From NCBI GenBank assembly GCA_020722565.1, contig DYKO01000002.1, forward strand, positions 1 to 64,000: a DNA stretch of 64,000 bases, written 5' to 3'. This DNA comes from Rikenella microfusus (GTDB lineage Bacteria; Bacteroidota; Bacteroidia; Bacteroidales; Tenuifilaceae). The notes under the pieces were generated by a model. The model was not told where the DNA came from. It worked only from the letters and a program-made list of their open reading frames with translations, and ran no database searches. The position numbers and the translations under genes were made by a program. Shown piece by piece: positions 1 through 8,277 of this stretch. Numbering within the stretch: position 1 is the stretch's first letter; every line of letters starts with the position of its first letter.

Positions 1-60
1 ATATTTCTTTACAAAGCCCTCTTAAAAAGTTGCATTAATTACTTGAATTTAGGATGCTAA
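1..60 (+). CDS. 3' end of an upstream gene, possibly phytoene synthase (partial)
   Basis: Reading frame 1 is open from the window edge to a TAA at 58-60 and overlaps the next start codon by 7 bases, the pattern of a translationally coupled operon. Only 19 codons are visible (ending NYLNLGC). A basic-hydrophobic tail like this resembles the end of bacterial phytoene synthases, which often precede CruF-like genes, but so short a piece cannot prove identity. Confidence 0.4.
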   Translation: MFLYKALLKSCINYLNLGC

Positions 61-692
61 ACTATGCATCAATTTTTCGAATTGTATTGGTTTGTTCATA
101 CCTGATAGGCATTGCCGGAATAAGCATATCGCTTGATAAACCGTATTACTTTCGTGTTGCTGCTTTATTCGTTCCCTTATCATTTATTATATTGATGATA
201 TTTCATACTCCGCATAGCCTAAGGTTTTGGCTTGCGTTGCTATTTGTCGGTTTGTTTGGCTTTACTGTGGAAGCAATAGGAACCAATACCGGATTGATAT
301 TCGGACAATATGTCTATGGGAAAAGCCTCGGTTTTTCGGTGCTTGGCACCCCGCCCAACATGGCATTTAACTGGATGATGCTGGTGTATCTGTTTGCGTA
401 TTATTTTAACGCCAAAAAATTAAACTTATTGCTAAAAAGTCTTCTGGCTTCGTTGGCAATGGTGGCATTTGACTGGATCATAGAGCCCGTGGCAATTCGG
501 CTCGATATGTGGCAATGGGTTCAGGGATACCCGCCGTTTCATAATTATGTTGGATGGTTTTTGGTATCACTTTCGATTTTCTTATTCTTTTTTAAGTTCG
601 TTGGAAAGTTCTCAAATCCAATGGCCAAAACATTTCTCATTCTGCAGCTGTTGTTTTTTAGTATCCTAAACCTTATTTTTAGGCTAATTTAA
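54..692 (+). CDS. CruF-like carotenoid biosynthesis membrane protein
   Basis: This 212-residue integral membrane protein has about six to seven hydrophobic segments and resembles the CruF / DUF422 carotenoid biosynthesis family (carotenoid 1',2'-hydratase in cyanobacteria, bisanhydrobacterioruberin-type hydratase in archaea). A family-like stretch is visible around residues 69-90 (FGFTVEAIGTNTGLIFGQY), followed by the N-W-M-M segment and a conserved DWIIEPVA patch near residue 140. Family knowledge suggests hydration of the end of an acyclic or monocyclic carotenoid in the inner membrane. The following acyltransferase and glycosyltransferase fit further decoration of that hydroxyl. The exact substrate is unknown. 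Confidence 0.72.
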   Translation: MLNYASIFRIVLVCSYLIGIAGISISLDKPYYFRVAALFVPLSFIILMIFHTPHSLRFWLALLFVGLFGFTVEAIGTNTGLIFGQYVYGKSLGFSVLGTPPNMAFNWMMLVYLFAYYFNAKKLNLLLKSLLASLAMVAFDWIIEPVAIRLDMWQWVQGYPPFHNYVGWFLVSLSIFLFFFKFVGKFSNPMAKTFLILQLLFFSILNLIFRLI

Positions 693-704
693 AAAGTAGG
701 AATA

Positions 705-1328
705 GTGATTAAAGCAGTCCATAATCCGCTGTATCATAGATTTTTTAATGTTTACATTCGTCGGCTTGTTAGGCAAAATTTCAGGGATGTTCGTATTATT
801 GGCGATTTTGTCCCCGATAATCGTTCCATTTTACTGGTGCCCAATCACTTCAGCTGGTGGGATGGTTTTTTTGCATGGGAGCTAAACCGTAAACTATTGC
901 ACAAGAATTTCTACCTTATGATGCTGGAGCGTGAACTCGAAAAGCATAAATTTTTTGCAAAAATTGGAGCTTTTTCCATTGCCCCAACATCAAAGGGAAT
1001 GATGGATAGTTTAAGGTATGCCGCCACTGTACTAAACCAGCCTGAAAACCTTTTAGTATTTTACCCTCAGGGGAAATTGTTTAGTCAGCACCATATGGCT
1101 CTGGAGTTTCAAAAGGGTGTTGAGTGGATAGTTGAGAACTCAACAAACATCAGGTTGATAATGTGTGCCAATCTTGTTGATTACTATGCTCATCCAAAAC
1201 CCTCGCTATCAATTTATATTCAGGAATATGAACGATTACTTGATTTTAACCTGGCTCAGTTTCAAATTACCTACAATCTGTTTCTTAAGCAAAGCATTCA
1301 TAAACAAGATACAATCCACAGGCAATGA
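705..1328 (+). CDS. Lysophospholipid acyltransferase-family protein, probable carotenoid glycoside acyltransferase
   Basis: The protein has 207 residues and carries the PlsC-type block I motif NHFSWWDG (the NHX4D catalytic pair) near residue 47 and a YPQGK block that corresponds to the usual EGTRS-like motif. It starts at GTG 12 bases after the CruF-like gene, and its stop overlaps the next ATG in an ATGA arrangement, so the three genes are probably one operon. By analogy with CruD of green sulfur bacteria it may acylate a carotenoid glycoside; this role is inferred from context. A general membrane-lipid acyltransferase remains possible. Confidence 0.68.
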   Translation: MIKAVHNPLYHRFFNVYIRRLVRQNFRDVRIIGDFVPDNRSILLVPNHFSWWDGFFAWELNRKLLHKNFYLMMLERELEKHKFFAKIGAFSIAPTSKGMMDSLRYAATVLNQPENLLVFYPQGKLFSQHHMALEFQKGVEWIVENSTNIRLIMCANLVDYYAHPKPSLSIYIQEYERLLDFNLAQFQITYNLFLKQSIHKQDTIHRQ

Positions 1329-2425
1329 TACTTTTTTACATAACCCTGCCAATAGTTCTATTTGCTTTTATCCAATTCCTTATTGCTCTATTCAATTATT
1401 TTACAAGACCTTATCTTAAAGGCTATCCGCTAATAGAAAACAAAAAGGTATCGGTGCTGATACCTGCGCGTAACGAGGGAAAAAACATTGGTAATCTGCT
1501 AAACGATTTGAAGGAGCAAACTTTTAGCAATCTTGAGGTTATTGTATATAACGACCAATCCATTGATGCCACAGAGAGTATTGTATCAGAATTTTTACTT
1601 GCCGATGATAGATTTAAGTTGATTAATGGCGATATTTTGCCCGAAGGATGGTTGGGTAAAAATTATGCCTGTCATACACTTGCCCGTAATGCCACTGGTC
1701 ATTACCTTATGTTTCTTGATGCCGATGTTAGAATTAAACCCGATTTTGTTGAAAAGGCTATTGCTTATATGCAAAATAGAAGGATACAGCTGCTATCGTT
1801 CTTTCCCTACCAGGTTATAGGTACCTTTGGCGAAGCTATAACTGTTCCCGTCATGCAATGGGTGTTACTTTCGTTGCTGCCGCTTCGGCTAATTCGTTGG
1901 TCGCAAAGGTCGTCGTTAGCTGCAGCCAACGGCCAAATGATGCTCTTTCATGCCGATACCTACCAAAAGTATTGGTTTCATGAATTATTTCGTACTAATC
2001 CCGTGGAGGATATTCACATTGCGCGAAAGTTGAAACGATTACGTTTACCCATGGAAACGCTGTTAGGGCTTCCTGCGGATATCCGATGTAGAATGTACAA
2101 CTCAGGGCGAGATGCAATTAACGGTTTTTCTAAAAATGTTTGCGAGTTTTTTGGAGGTAATCGTTGGAATATGTTTGCTTTTGCAGCAATTACAACCCTA
2201 GGTCCTATAGCTGTGATTTTCTTTATGCCCTTTCCCTTAATTTTTTTTTACTTTTATTCCGTACTCATGACGCGCATAATGATTGCTGACCTGTCTAAAC
2301 AAAATATTGTTAAGGCTGTTATTCTATTACCCTTGTTGCAAATATCATTTTTAACCATGGTTTACCAATGGGAGCATAACCGGAAAAACAAAAGTCTTAC
2401 ATGGAAAGGCCGTTATATTAACTAA
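1325..2425 (+). CDS. Family 2 glycosyltransferase (CruC/CruG-like)
   Basis: A GT-A fold family 2 glycosyltransferase of 366 residues. An N-terminal membrane helix (about residues 1-25) is followed by VSVLIPARNEGKNI, the DD-like YNDQSIDAT segment and the metal-binding DADVRI motif around residue 135; hydrophobic helices near residues 285-345 anchor the C-terminus. Length and architecture match the CruG/CruC type of carotenoid glycosyltransferase. Its start overlaps the acyltransferase stop by 4 bases. Together with the CruF-like protein and acyltransferase it would give a glycosylated, acylated carotenoid (inference). Confidence 0.72.
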   Translation: MILFYITLPIVLFAFIQFLIALFNYFTRPYLKGYPLIENKKVSVLIPARNEGKNIGNLLNDLKEQTFSNLEVIVYNDQSIDATESIVSEFLLADDRFKLINGDILPEGWLGKNYACHTLARNATGHYLMFLDADVRIKPDFVEKAIAYMQNRRIQLLSFFPYQVIGTFGEAITVPVMQWVLLSLLPLRLIRWSQRSSLAAANGQMMLFHADTYQKYWFHELFRTNPVEDIHIARKLKRLRLPMETLLGLPADIRCRMYNSGRDAINGFSKNVCEFFGGNRWNMFAFAAITTLGPIAVIFFMPFPLIFFYFYSVLMTRIMIADLSKQNIVKAVILLPLLQISFLTMVYQWEHNRKNKSLTWKGRYIN

Positions 2426-2440
2426 ATACTTCTATTTAAG

Positions 2441-3166
2441 GTGAAACAATTACTCGTAATACTTCTAATCCTACCTATCAACTTATTATTGGCTCAGTCT
2501 AATTATGATGAACGACTTTACCATACCTTCGTTTTGGGCGATATGATGGATTGGGAAAGGGTTATTGATGAACTTCAATTTGATTTAAAACGAAAAGATA
2601 ATGACATCCAGCGTTTTAAACTTTTGCATGCACAGTACGGTTACATTGGATACCTGCTTGGCGTTAAGCAAAACGACAGGGCGAAAGATTTTATTGTCAG
2701 AGCTGAAGAAAATGTTAGGTTTTTAGAAAATTCTAAAAAATTTAAGTCGGCAGTAAAAGCCATTCAGTCGGCAATTTTGGCCTACCGCATTTCTTTAAGT
2801 CCCTATAAGGCACCTTTTCTGGGACCTAAAAGCATGACGCTAATCGATGAAGCTCTGGCTATTAACCCCAACGATGTTTACGCCATTATAGAGAAGGCAA
2901 ACGCCAAACATTATGCACCTTCTATTGTAGGTGGCAATCTCACAGAAGCTATAGAACTTTATGCCAGAGCACTTAAGGCCCTTAGGGATAAAAATGGCGG
3001 GCAGCATCCCAAAACCTGGTGGTATATAAATGCATATACACAAATGGGATTGGCTGCTCAAAAGACTGGTAACATAGTTATGGCAAAAAAAATATTTATC
3101 GATTTATTGCAGATAGAACCCCAGTACAAATGGGTGAAAAATGACTTACTTCCTAATTTGAAGTAA
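2441..3166 (+). CDS. Periplasmic TPR-like protein of unknown function
   Basis: A 241-residue protein with a clear signal peptide (MKQLLVILLILPINLLLAQ) and an all-helical remainder that looks like degenerate tetratricopeptide repeats; the motif DEALAINPNDVYAIIEKANA near residue 130 and the C-terminal helix pair GLAAQKTGNIVMAKKIFIDL fit TPR spacing. It starts at GTG 15 bases after the glycosyltransferase, so it may be cotranscribed. TPRs mediate protein-protein contacts; no partner can be named from the sequence. Confidence 0.6.
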   Translation: MKQLLVILLILPINLLLAQSNYDERLYHTFVLGDMMDWERVIDELQFDLKRKDNDIQRFKLLHAQYGYIGYLLGVKQNDRAKDFIVRAEENVRFLENSKKFKSAVKAIQSAILAYRISLSPYKAPFLGPKSMTLIDEALAINPNDVYAIIEKANAKHYAPSIVGGNLTEAIELYARALKALRDKNGGQHPKTWWYINAYTQMGLAAQKTGNIVMAKKIFIDLLQIEPQYKWVKNDLLPNLK

Positions 3167-3230
3167 TTTCAATTCATTCACTTTCCATTTCAGTTGCTAA
3201 TTCCTACATTCGTAGGGAAAATCAGTACTT

Positions 3231-4277
3231 ATGAAGAAAGTAATATATATTCTTTTTGTTTTTGCTACATTCCCAAAAAGCACATGCTCACAGGAACATA
3301 ATACAAAGTTGGAGCTAAACGACAGCATAAAGCACAAGGTTTGGGCCAATATCTTTGCTTCCTATTTTACAACTATTAAGGGTGAAAACAAACCTTTAAG
3401 TGCGTTTGAAATGCCCACGGCGCTCTTGGGGTACTCTACCTCATTTGGTTCAAAATTTAAGGGGACTTTAATATACGACGTTACGCGCACCACAAATGCT
3501 ATAAAAATTACTGACGACCTGGGTAATACGTATAATGTTACCTATAATGAGGGTAGCCGCTATACAGCCTATCTAAAAATGGCCGAAATAACGTATTCGC
3601 CCCTCAACTTCATGGATGTTCGTTTTGGCCAGTTACTTAATAGTCAGTACTTAACCATGCAGGATAAGTTCTGGGGATACCGGTATGTTTACTTTACCTA
3701 TCAGGAGGTGCATCGGTACGGCAATCCTGCCGATTTTGGTGCTCAAATTGATTTAAAATATCGTAACTATCTGTTGACCCAATTTTCCATAACCAATGGT
3801 GATGGACCATTCAAGCATCAGGATGAGGAGGCTAAATTTTTGTATGCTGCCAATATTGAGTACTATCCGGTAAAGGGGGCAATACTTAAGGTTTATGCCG
3901 ATTATGCTCCTTTTGCCGATACAGTCTCGGTTGCCAGGGATCGTAGTGCCTTGTCATTATTTGCTGGGTATCGCACTTCTAAATTTCGTGTGGCATCGGA
4001 ATACAATAGGGTGTTTAACTATGGTTTTCGCGAAAACAATAGCTATTGGGGCATATCTTCATTCTTCAGCTATTCGTTTTCATCGATTGTCGATGTGCTA
4101 ATTCGGTATGATTACATAAATCGTTCGATGCCTTTAAACCTTAGCAAGACACATTTGCTTATTTATGGCATTCAACTTCAACCCATAAAAAGTTTCAATA
4201 TTTCCGTAAATCTTAGAAATTTAATTGGGGGCAGTAATAAAACCATGATTTATGTAAACAGTATGCTTAACTTTTAG
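3231..4277 (+). CDS. Porin-like outer membrane beta-barrel protein
   Basis: The 348-residue product has a signal peptide (about 20 residues, cut near CSQ) and then alternating-hydrophobicity strands rich in Tyr, Phe and Asn, ending in a terminal Phe (NSMLNF), the usual barrel C-terminus. The pattern of paired strands separated by polar loops suggests about 14-16 strands, like phosphate-selective porin O/P or related Bacteroidota barrels. No substrate motif is visible. It is convergent with thiD, with only about 30 bases between the stops and no obvious hairpin there. Confidence 0.6.
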   Translation: MKKVIYILFVFATFPKSTCSQEHNTKLELNDSIKHKVWANIFASYFTTIKGENKPLSAFEMPTALLGYSTSFGSKFKGTLIYDVTRTTNAIKITDDLGNTYNVTYNEGSRYTAYLKMAEITYSPLNFMDVRFGQLLNSQYLTMQDKFWGYRYVYFTYQEVHRYGNPADFGAQIDLKYRNYLLTQFSITNGDGPFKHQDEEAKFLYAANIEYYPVKGAILKVYADYAPFADTVSVARDRSALSLFAGYRTSKFRVASEYNRVFNYGFRENNSYWGISSFFSYSFSSIVDVLIRYDYINRSMPLNLSKTHLLIYGIQLQPIKSFNISVNLRNLIGGSNKTMIYVNSMLNF

Positions 4278-4308
4278 TGTCCAATCTATATAAAACCTTG
4301 AAAACGAG

Positions 4309-5073
4309 TTAAACGGGTTCATCTGGTAGCATTGAAATGTTAACTCCATCAAAATATTTTGTAGTATAATCTGCAGCCATTTGAAGTGCTTTTTGTGGTT
4401 CGTATCCCTGCACAAGGGTACATGTTAAGGCAGTTGAAAGCACGCAACCGCTACCATGATGGTAAATGTAATATCGGCGCTCATGTCTAACCTCTGCTAT
4501 GTTATTTTTATCAACTAAATAATCGGTTAATACATACCCATCAAAATGGCCTCCCTTAACAAGAATTGATGCATTAAGGTTAGTGGAAATTTTTCTGGCC
4601 TCTATCAACGCTTCCTCTATGTTTTTTAGTTGACCTCCGGAAATAAATTCCAGTTCCTGTTTATTTGGGGTAATTAGGGTTGCCAATGGTAAAAGCTGTT
4701 CCATAAAAGTTTGATAGGCCTCCTCCAGTAAAATGGGTTGATTTCCACTAGAGAACATCACAGGATCAATAACAACATGATCAACGGGAAATTTCCTTAA
4801 AATCCCTGCAACTGCTTCGATGGTTTCTTTTTGGTATAGCATGCCAATTTTAATTGCTTTAATGGTGAAGTTCTGAATAGTAAAGGATAATTGAGCGGAT
4901 GTACTTGCCGCAGATAAAGGAATAATCGTATAAACATTTTTGAATGTTTGCATTGTAATTGCAGTTACAACTGGATGTGCCCATATCCCAAAATCGTTAG
5001 CAACAATGCAATCGCGAGTAATTCCGGCACCATTGCTAGTATCGTGGGCAGCTATAGTGCAAATGTGTATCAT
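4309..5073 (-). CDS. thiD: Hydroxymethylpyrimidine / phosphomethylpyrimidine kinase
   Basis: ThiD phosphorylates HMP and HMP-P with ATP to give HMP-PP, the pyrimidine half of thiamine. The 254-residue protein has the ribokinase-fold features of the family: the N-terminal substrate loop IAAHDTSNGAGI, ITPNKQE in the middle, VKGGH, and the C-terminal HGSGCVLSTAL anion-hole motif with the conserved Cys. It is the last gene of the riboswitch-controlled thi operon, 48 bases after thiC with a hairpin in the gap. There is no ThiE or ThiN fusion at the C-terminus. Confidence 0.93.
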   Translation of the reverse strand: MIHICTIAAHDTSNGAGITRDCIVANDFGIWAHPVVTAITMQTFKNVYTIIPLSAASTSAQLSFTIQNFTIKAIKIGMLYQKETIEAVAGILRKFPVDHVVIDPVMFSSGNQPILLEEAYQTFMEQLLPLATLITPNKQELEFISGGQLKNIEEALIEARKISTNLNASILVKGGHFDGYVLTDYLVDKNNIAEVRHERRYYIYHHGSGCVLSTALTCTLVQGYEPQKALQMAADYTTKYFDGVNISMLPDEPV

Positions 5074-5090
5074 TATGAATAGTTTAAATT

Positions 5091-5116
5091 AGGGTCAGGA
5101 GAAGCTACCTGACCCT
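5091..5116 (-). other. Intercistronic hairpin between thiC and thiD
   Basis: A perfect 9-bp inverted repeat (AGGGTCAGG / CCTGACCCT, 8-base loop) fills the gap between the thiC stop and thiD start. On the coding strand it is followed by AATTTAAAC rather than a T-run, so it looks more like an attenuating or mRNA-stabilising element than a full terminator. Confidence 0.5.
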
Positions 5117-5121
5117 TTGGG

Positions 5122-6405
5122 TTAAATGGTGTTTTTTTTAAATGTTTTCATAGCACATAACTCTCCGCACATGGAGCAGTAATCGTCGGTTTTGCTTTCC
5201 GATTCCATTTTGCGTGTACGTGCCAGCTCGGGTTCTAGTAAGTAGTCGAACATTTCTTCCCAGTCAAGTTTAAATCGCGCCCTTGAGAGCTTTAGGTCGC
5301 GCAGTTTTGCTACAGGAATGTTATTAGCAATATCGGCAGAGTGTGCGGCAATCTTACTGGCGATTACACCCTGTTTAACGTCGTCGGTAGTAGGTAGGCA
5401 AAGGTGTTCAGCGGGGGTTACATAGCATAGAAAGTTTGCGCCATGGGTTGCTGCTATGGCACCCCCAATTGCTCCGGCAATATGATCGTAACCAGCAGCT
5501 ATATCGGTTGTTAGGGGTCCTAAAACGTAAAGCGGAGCGCCATCGCAAATCCGTTTCATCAACTTCATATTCATTTCAATCTGATTAAGAAACATATGAC
5601 CGGGGCCCTCCACAATAACCTGAACTCCTGCAGCTCTGGCTCGTTGAACCAGTTCGCCCTGAATTAATAGTTCCTCAATTTGGCTTAAATCGTTGGCATC
5701 GGCATTGCATCCGGGTCGTAGGCCATCGCCAAGGCTAATAGTAACGTCATATTTTTTGCATATCTCAAGTACCCTGTTGTACTGCTCGTACAACGGGTTT
5801 TCCTTTCCGGTTTGTTTTATATAGCGATAAATAATAGATCCGCCTCGACTAACAATGCCCGTGGTGCGTTTAAATGAATCAATAAAGCGAATGCTGTTTT
5901 TGGTTACGGCACAGTGTAGTGTCATGAAATCTACGCCCATTTTTGCTTGGGTTTCTATTTCAAGGAAAAGTTCCTCTGGTTCGAAAAGTTGTTCGGAATT
6001 TTCCTCAATATCGGTTTTTCTGGCTATTACCGTATAGATGGGAACAGTACCCACCATAACCGGCGATGCTTTAAGTACATTAGCAAGAATCCGGTGCAGG
6101 TTACCTCCGGTGGACAAATCCATAATGGAATCGGCTCCATGCTTTACGGCAACGTGGAGCTTTTCAATTTCTTCTGATAGGTTGCAGTGTTTTGCAGATG
6201 TTCCTATGTTGGCGTTAATTTTTGTTGTAAGGCCCTCACCAATGGCACGTGCCTTAATGCTGTGGTTTTTATTTTTGGGAATTACGCATCTCCCAGCTGC
6301 TATTTGTGTGCAAAGCCAATTGGGTGTTACACCCTCGTGTAGTGCTGCTTGTTCCATTTCGGGAGTTATAGTACCATTAATGGCATGTTGAAGCTGTGTA
6401 CTCAT
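5122..6405 (-). CDS. thiC: Phosphomethylpyrimidine synthase ThiC
   Basis: ThiC is the radical-SAM enzyme that rearranges aminoimidazole ribotide into HMP phosphate. Visible features include GADSIMDLSTGG, the conserved GTVPIY, SLGDGLRPG, VEGPGH and the C-terminal iron-sulfur cluster motif CSMCGELC. The spacing there is C-X2-C-X3-C, as in the short (about 430-residue) clostridial/archaeal ThiC class, instead of the C-X2-C-X4-C of the long E. coli type. I prefer the ATG at 6405 (MSTQLQ); an in-frame ATG at 6423 would overlap thiE by 47 instead of 29 bases. Expression should follow the upstream TPP riboswitch. Confidence 0.95.
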   Translation of the reverse strand: MSTQLQHAINGTITPEMEQAALHEGVTPNWLCTQIAAGRCVIPKNKNHSIKARAIGEGLTTKINANIGTSAKHCNLSEEIEKLHVAVKHGADSIMDLSTGGNLHRILANVLKASPVMVGTVPIYTVIARKTDIEENSEQLFEPEELFLEIETQAKMGVDFMTLHCAVTKNSIRFIDSFKRTTGIVSRGGSIIYRYIKQTGKENPLYEQYNRVLEICKKYDVTISLGDGLRPGCNADANDLSQIEELLIQGELVQRARAAGVQVIVEGPGHMFLNQIEMNMKLMKRICDGAPLYVLGPLTTDIAAGYDHIAGAIGGAIAATHGANFLCYVTPAEHLCLPTTDDVKQGVIASKIAAHSADIANNIPVAKLRDLKLSRARFKLDWEEMFDYLLEPELARTRKMESESKTDDYCSMCGELCAMKTFKKNTI

Positions 6406-7024
6406 AGGTGTTAATTTTTTCAATAATCATTTTTGCACATTCAAAAAAGAATTCGGTTTGCATTAAATGCCTTACCATGGCTATTGAGCGCACACCTGTA
6501 CTTAATACAGAGTCTATATTTTCGGGAAAAATTCCTCCAATTGTTACCACTGGAACATTTGAGAATTCAACTACCAGTTTTAGTTTTTCATTCCCTACAG
6601 GTGAATCGGGTTTAATCTTGGCATTGGTTGGGAAAATGGGACCAAATCCAATGTAATCGGGATTTTTATGCAGGGCTGCTTTGGCCTGCTCAATGGTATG
6701 GGTCGACAAGCCTATTTTCATATTTCCAACAATCTTGCGTGCCTCTTCAATAGGAATATCATCCTGCCCCAGGTGAAGGTAGTCGGCATCACAGAGTGCT
6801 GCAATATCGGGTCGGTCGTTTATCACCAGTTTTGTACTAGTCCCCCTTGTTATTTGCCTGAGCTCACGGGCTACTCTTAAAAGTTGCTTTTCGTCAAGAT
6901 GCTTTTCTCTCAGCTGTAGCATCTTTATACCCAATTTTACACATTGCTCAGCAATGGTAGCATAGGAAAGAACAGGGCGTGTAATTATTACGTAAAGCCC
7001 CATTCCATTTTCAATTTGCTTCAT
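6377..7024 (-). CDS. thiE: Thiamine-phosphate synthase
   Basis: ThiE condenses HMP-PP with the thiazole phosphate to make thiamine phosphate. The 215-residue TIM barrel has LQLREKHLD near residue 37, VINDRPDIA, the LHLGQDD metal/pyrophosphate motif, GLSTHT, and GFGPIFPTNAK followed by a TIGGI phosphate loop. It starts 1 base after the thi4 stop and overlaps thiC, so translation is probably coupled. Second gene of the thi operon. Confidence 0.93.
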   Translation of the reverse strand: MKQIENGMGLYVIITRPVLSYATIAEQCVKLGIKMLQLREKHLDEKQLLRVARELRQITRGTSTKLVINDRPDIAALCDADYLHLGQDDIPIEEARKIVGNMKIGLSTHTIEQAKAALHKNPDYIGFGPIFPTNAKIKPDSPVGNEKLKLVVEFSNVPVVTIGGIFPENIDSVLSTGVRSIAMVRHLMQTEFFFECAKMIIEKINTYEYTASTCH

Positions 7025-7025
7025 A

Positions 7026-7802
7026 TTAAACTAGTTCTGTGATTGAACGGGTTATAGTATCGGCAATTTTTTTACCAGAAAGCAGCATACCCCCGAAAAT
7101 AGGGCCCATGCGGTAACTTCCGTTTACTCCATTTGCGGCCATTCCTGAAACAAATAAACCGGGATAGATTTCTTTGGAGTTTTTAATGGTTGCTTGTTCA
7201 GCTTCGTAAACGCTCATGCTTTTTTCTCCCACAACACTGCCTGTTGGTGTTTCGAGTTTAATGCCATTCTTGCGCTCCAGAATACGGGCAACCTCGCAAT
7301 CGTGACCGGTGGCATCCAGTACTGCTTTTGATACCACTATGATGGGATCAACATGTAGCCGCTCCCGGTGAACGGGAGCCCAGTTGATAACAACGCCACT
7401 AACCCTGTTGTTCTGCAAAACAACATCCTCAACGGAAATGCAGTTCATTAGGGTAGCGCCTGCTTTGCTGGCTCTATAAATAAGTGCAGACGTGACCTGT
7501 AGCGAATCGATAACGTAAAGGTCTTCGGTGTAGTTCGTGTGGTCAATGCCCATTTCATCAAGAATTGGTAGGGCATCCTTTTGGATTATGATATCGTTAA
7601 ACATCATGGCACCCCCCCACATGCCACCACCGGGGGCAAGTTTACGCTCAAAAAGAACCACATTCTGACCTGCTTTTGCCAAAAAGTAGGCTGCCAGTAA
7701 GCCCGAAGGCCCACCTCCTACAATGCCTACATCGGCATTTAAAATTTTTTTGAATTTTTGAAAATAGGAATCAACGATTCCGCTTGAGATTTGATACTCC
7801 AT
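7026..7802 (-). CDS. thi4: Thi4-type thiamine thiazole synthase (His, archaeal-like)
   Basis: A 258-residue Thi4 family protein that builds the adenylated thiazole from NAD, glycine and sulfide. The dinucleotide-binding GGGPSGLLAAY lies at about residues 29-39, the conserved GGGMWGG follows, and the C-terminal GMAANGVNGSYRMGPIFGGM segment is typical. At the position of the sulfur-donating Cys of yeast Thi4 it has His (H150-V-D152-P), as in Methanocaldococcus Thi4, which is catalytic and uses external sulfide with iron. No thiG, thiH, thiS or thiF gene is in the operon, so Thi4 probably replaces that route. First gene after the TPP riboswitch. Confidence 0.92.
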   Translation of the reverse strand: MEYQISSGIVDSYFQKFKKILNADVGIVGGGPSGLLAAYFLAKAGQNVVLFERKLAPGGGMWGGAMMFNDIIIQKDALPILDEMGIDHTNYTEDLYVIDSLQVTSALIYRASKAGATLMNCISVEDVVLQNNRVSGVVINWAPVHRERLHVDPIIVVSKAVLDATGHDCEVARILERKNGIKLETPTGSVVGEKSMSVYEAEQATIKNSKEIYPGLFVSGMAANGVNGSYRMGPIFGGMLLSGKKIADTITRSITELV

Positions 7803-7876
7803 AGTTTATTAGTTTTGGGTTAAACTTATAAACCAGGAGATGCAACATGGGTAAAAGCTGTGAGTGTAGATACCTT

Positions 7877-7954
7877 AAAACTTCCCTACGCAGGTATTAT
7901 CCTGTTCAGGTTTAAAGGGTATAATCTCAGCCCTACTCAGGCACCCCTAGTTTT
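7877..7954 (-). ncRNA. TPP riboswitch (THI element)
   Basis: On the minus strand the hallmark blocks occur in order: GGGGTGCC, GGCTGAGA, TACCC, AACCTGAACAGGATAAT and GCGTAGGGAA, closed by a P1 stem AAAACT / AGTTTT at the two ends. The element lies 75 bases upstream of thi4. No intrinsic terminator follows, so control is more likely translational. Thiamine pyrophosphate binding should repress thi4-thiE-thiC-thiD. Confidence 0.96.
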
Positions 7955-7961
7955 ACTATTG

Positions 7962-7969
7962 CAAATTTA
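7962..7969 (-). promoter_or_regulatory. Promoter -7 box for the thi operon
   Basis: TAAATTTG on the minus strand matches the Bacteroidota -7 consensus TAnnTTTG exactly. It sits just upstream of the riboswitch, placing transcription start at its first base. A weak CTTA lies at the -33 distance (21-base spacer). Confidence 0.55.
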
Positions 7970-8111
7970 ATGGAAAAACTGAAACCTTTGTAAGATTTTT
8001 GTTAATATTTTTTCAACATAAAAATGGTTGGCTGAATTTTCTCTTAGGTTTCTATTTAAGCAACCCGTAAAATGCTATATATCTATAGATTAAGAGATTT
8101 TTAGTTGTTGA

Positions 8112-8276
8112 TTACCTTTTAGGAATACCTAATTTTGATATCTCACATGAACCCGCTATGCATCCAGCGCATTTTTTAGAATTTGTATGCTTGGGATTAA
8201 AAATTTGGTAAAAATTGTAAGCTGTATAGGCAACAGCACCCGTAATAATTAAGTAAACCATTATTTCTTGAATCAT
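8112..8276 (-). CDS. FeoB-associated Cys-rich membrane protein
   Basis: A 54-residue open frame starts 1 base after the feoAB stop (TGA-T-ATG), so it is translationally coupled. It has one N-terminal membrane helix (VYLIITGAVAYTAYNFY) followed by a short tail with KKCAGCIAGSCEIS. This is the layout of the FeoB-associated Cys-rich membrane protein family, small proteins encoded next to feoB whose Cys residues may handle iron or assist the transporter; the exact role is not established. It ends with TAA at 8112-8114. Confidence 0.85.
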   Translation of the reverse strand: MIQEIMVYLIITGAVAYTAYNFYQIFNPKHTNSKKCAGCIAGSCEISKLGIPKR

Positions 8277-8277
8277 A

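Noticed and set aside
7780-7848. Possible leader peptide (MLHLLVYKF...) after the TPP riboswitch
   Set aside because: Only about 25 codons, overlaps the thi4 start, no ribosome-binding evidence and no Thr/regulatory codon pattern.
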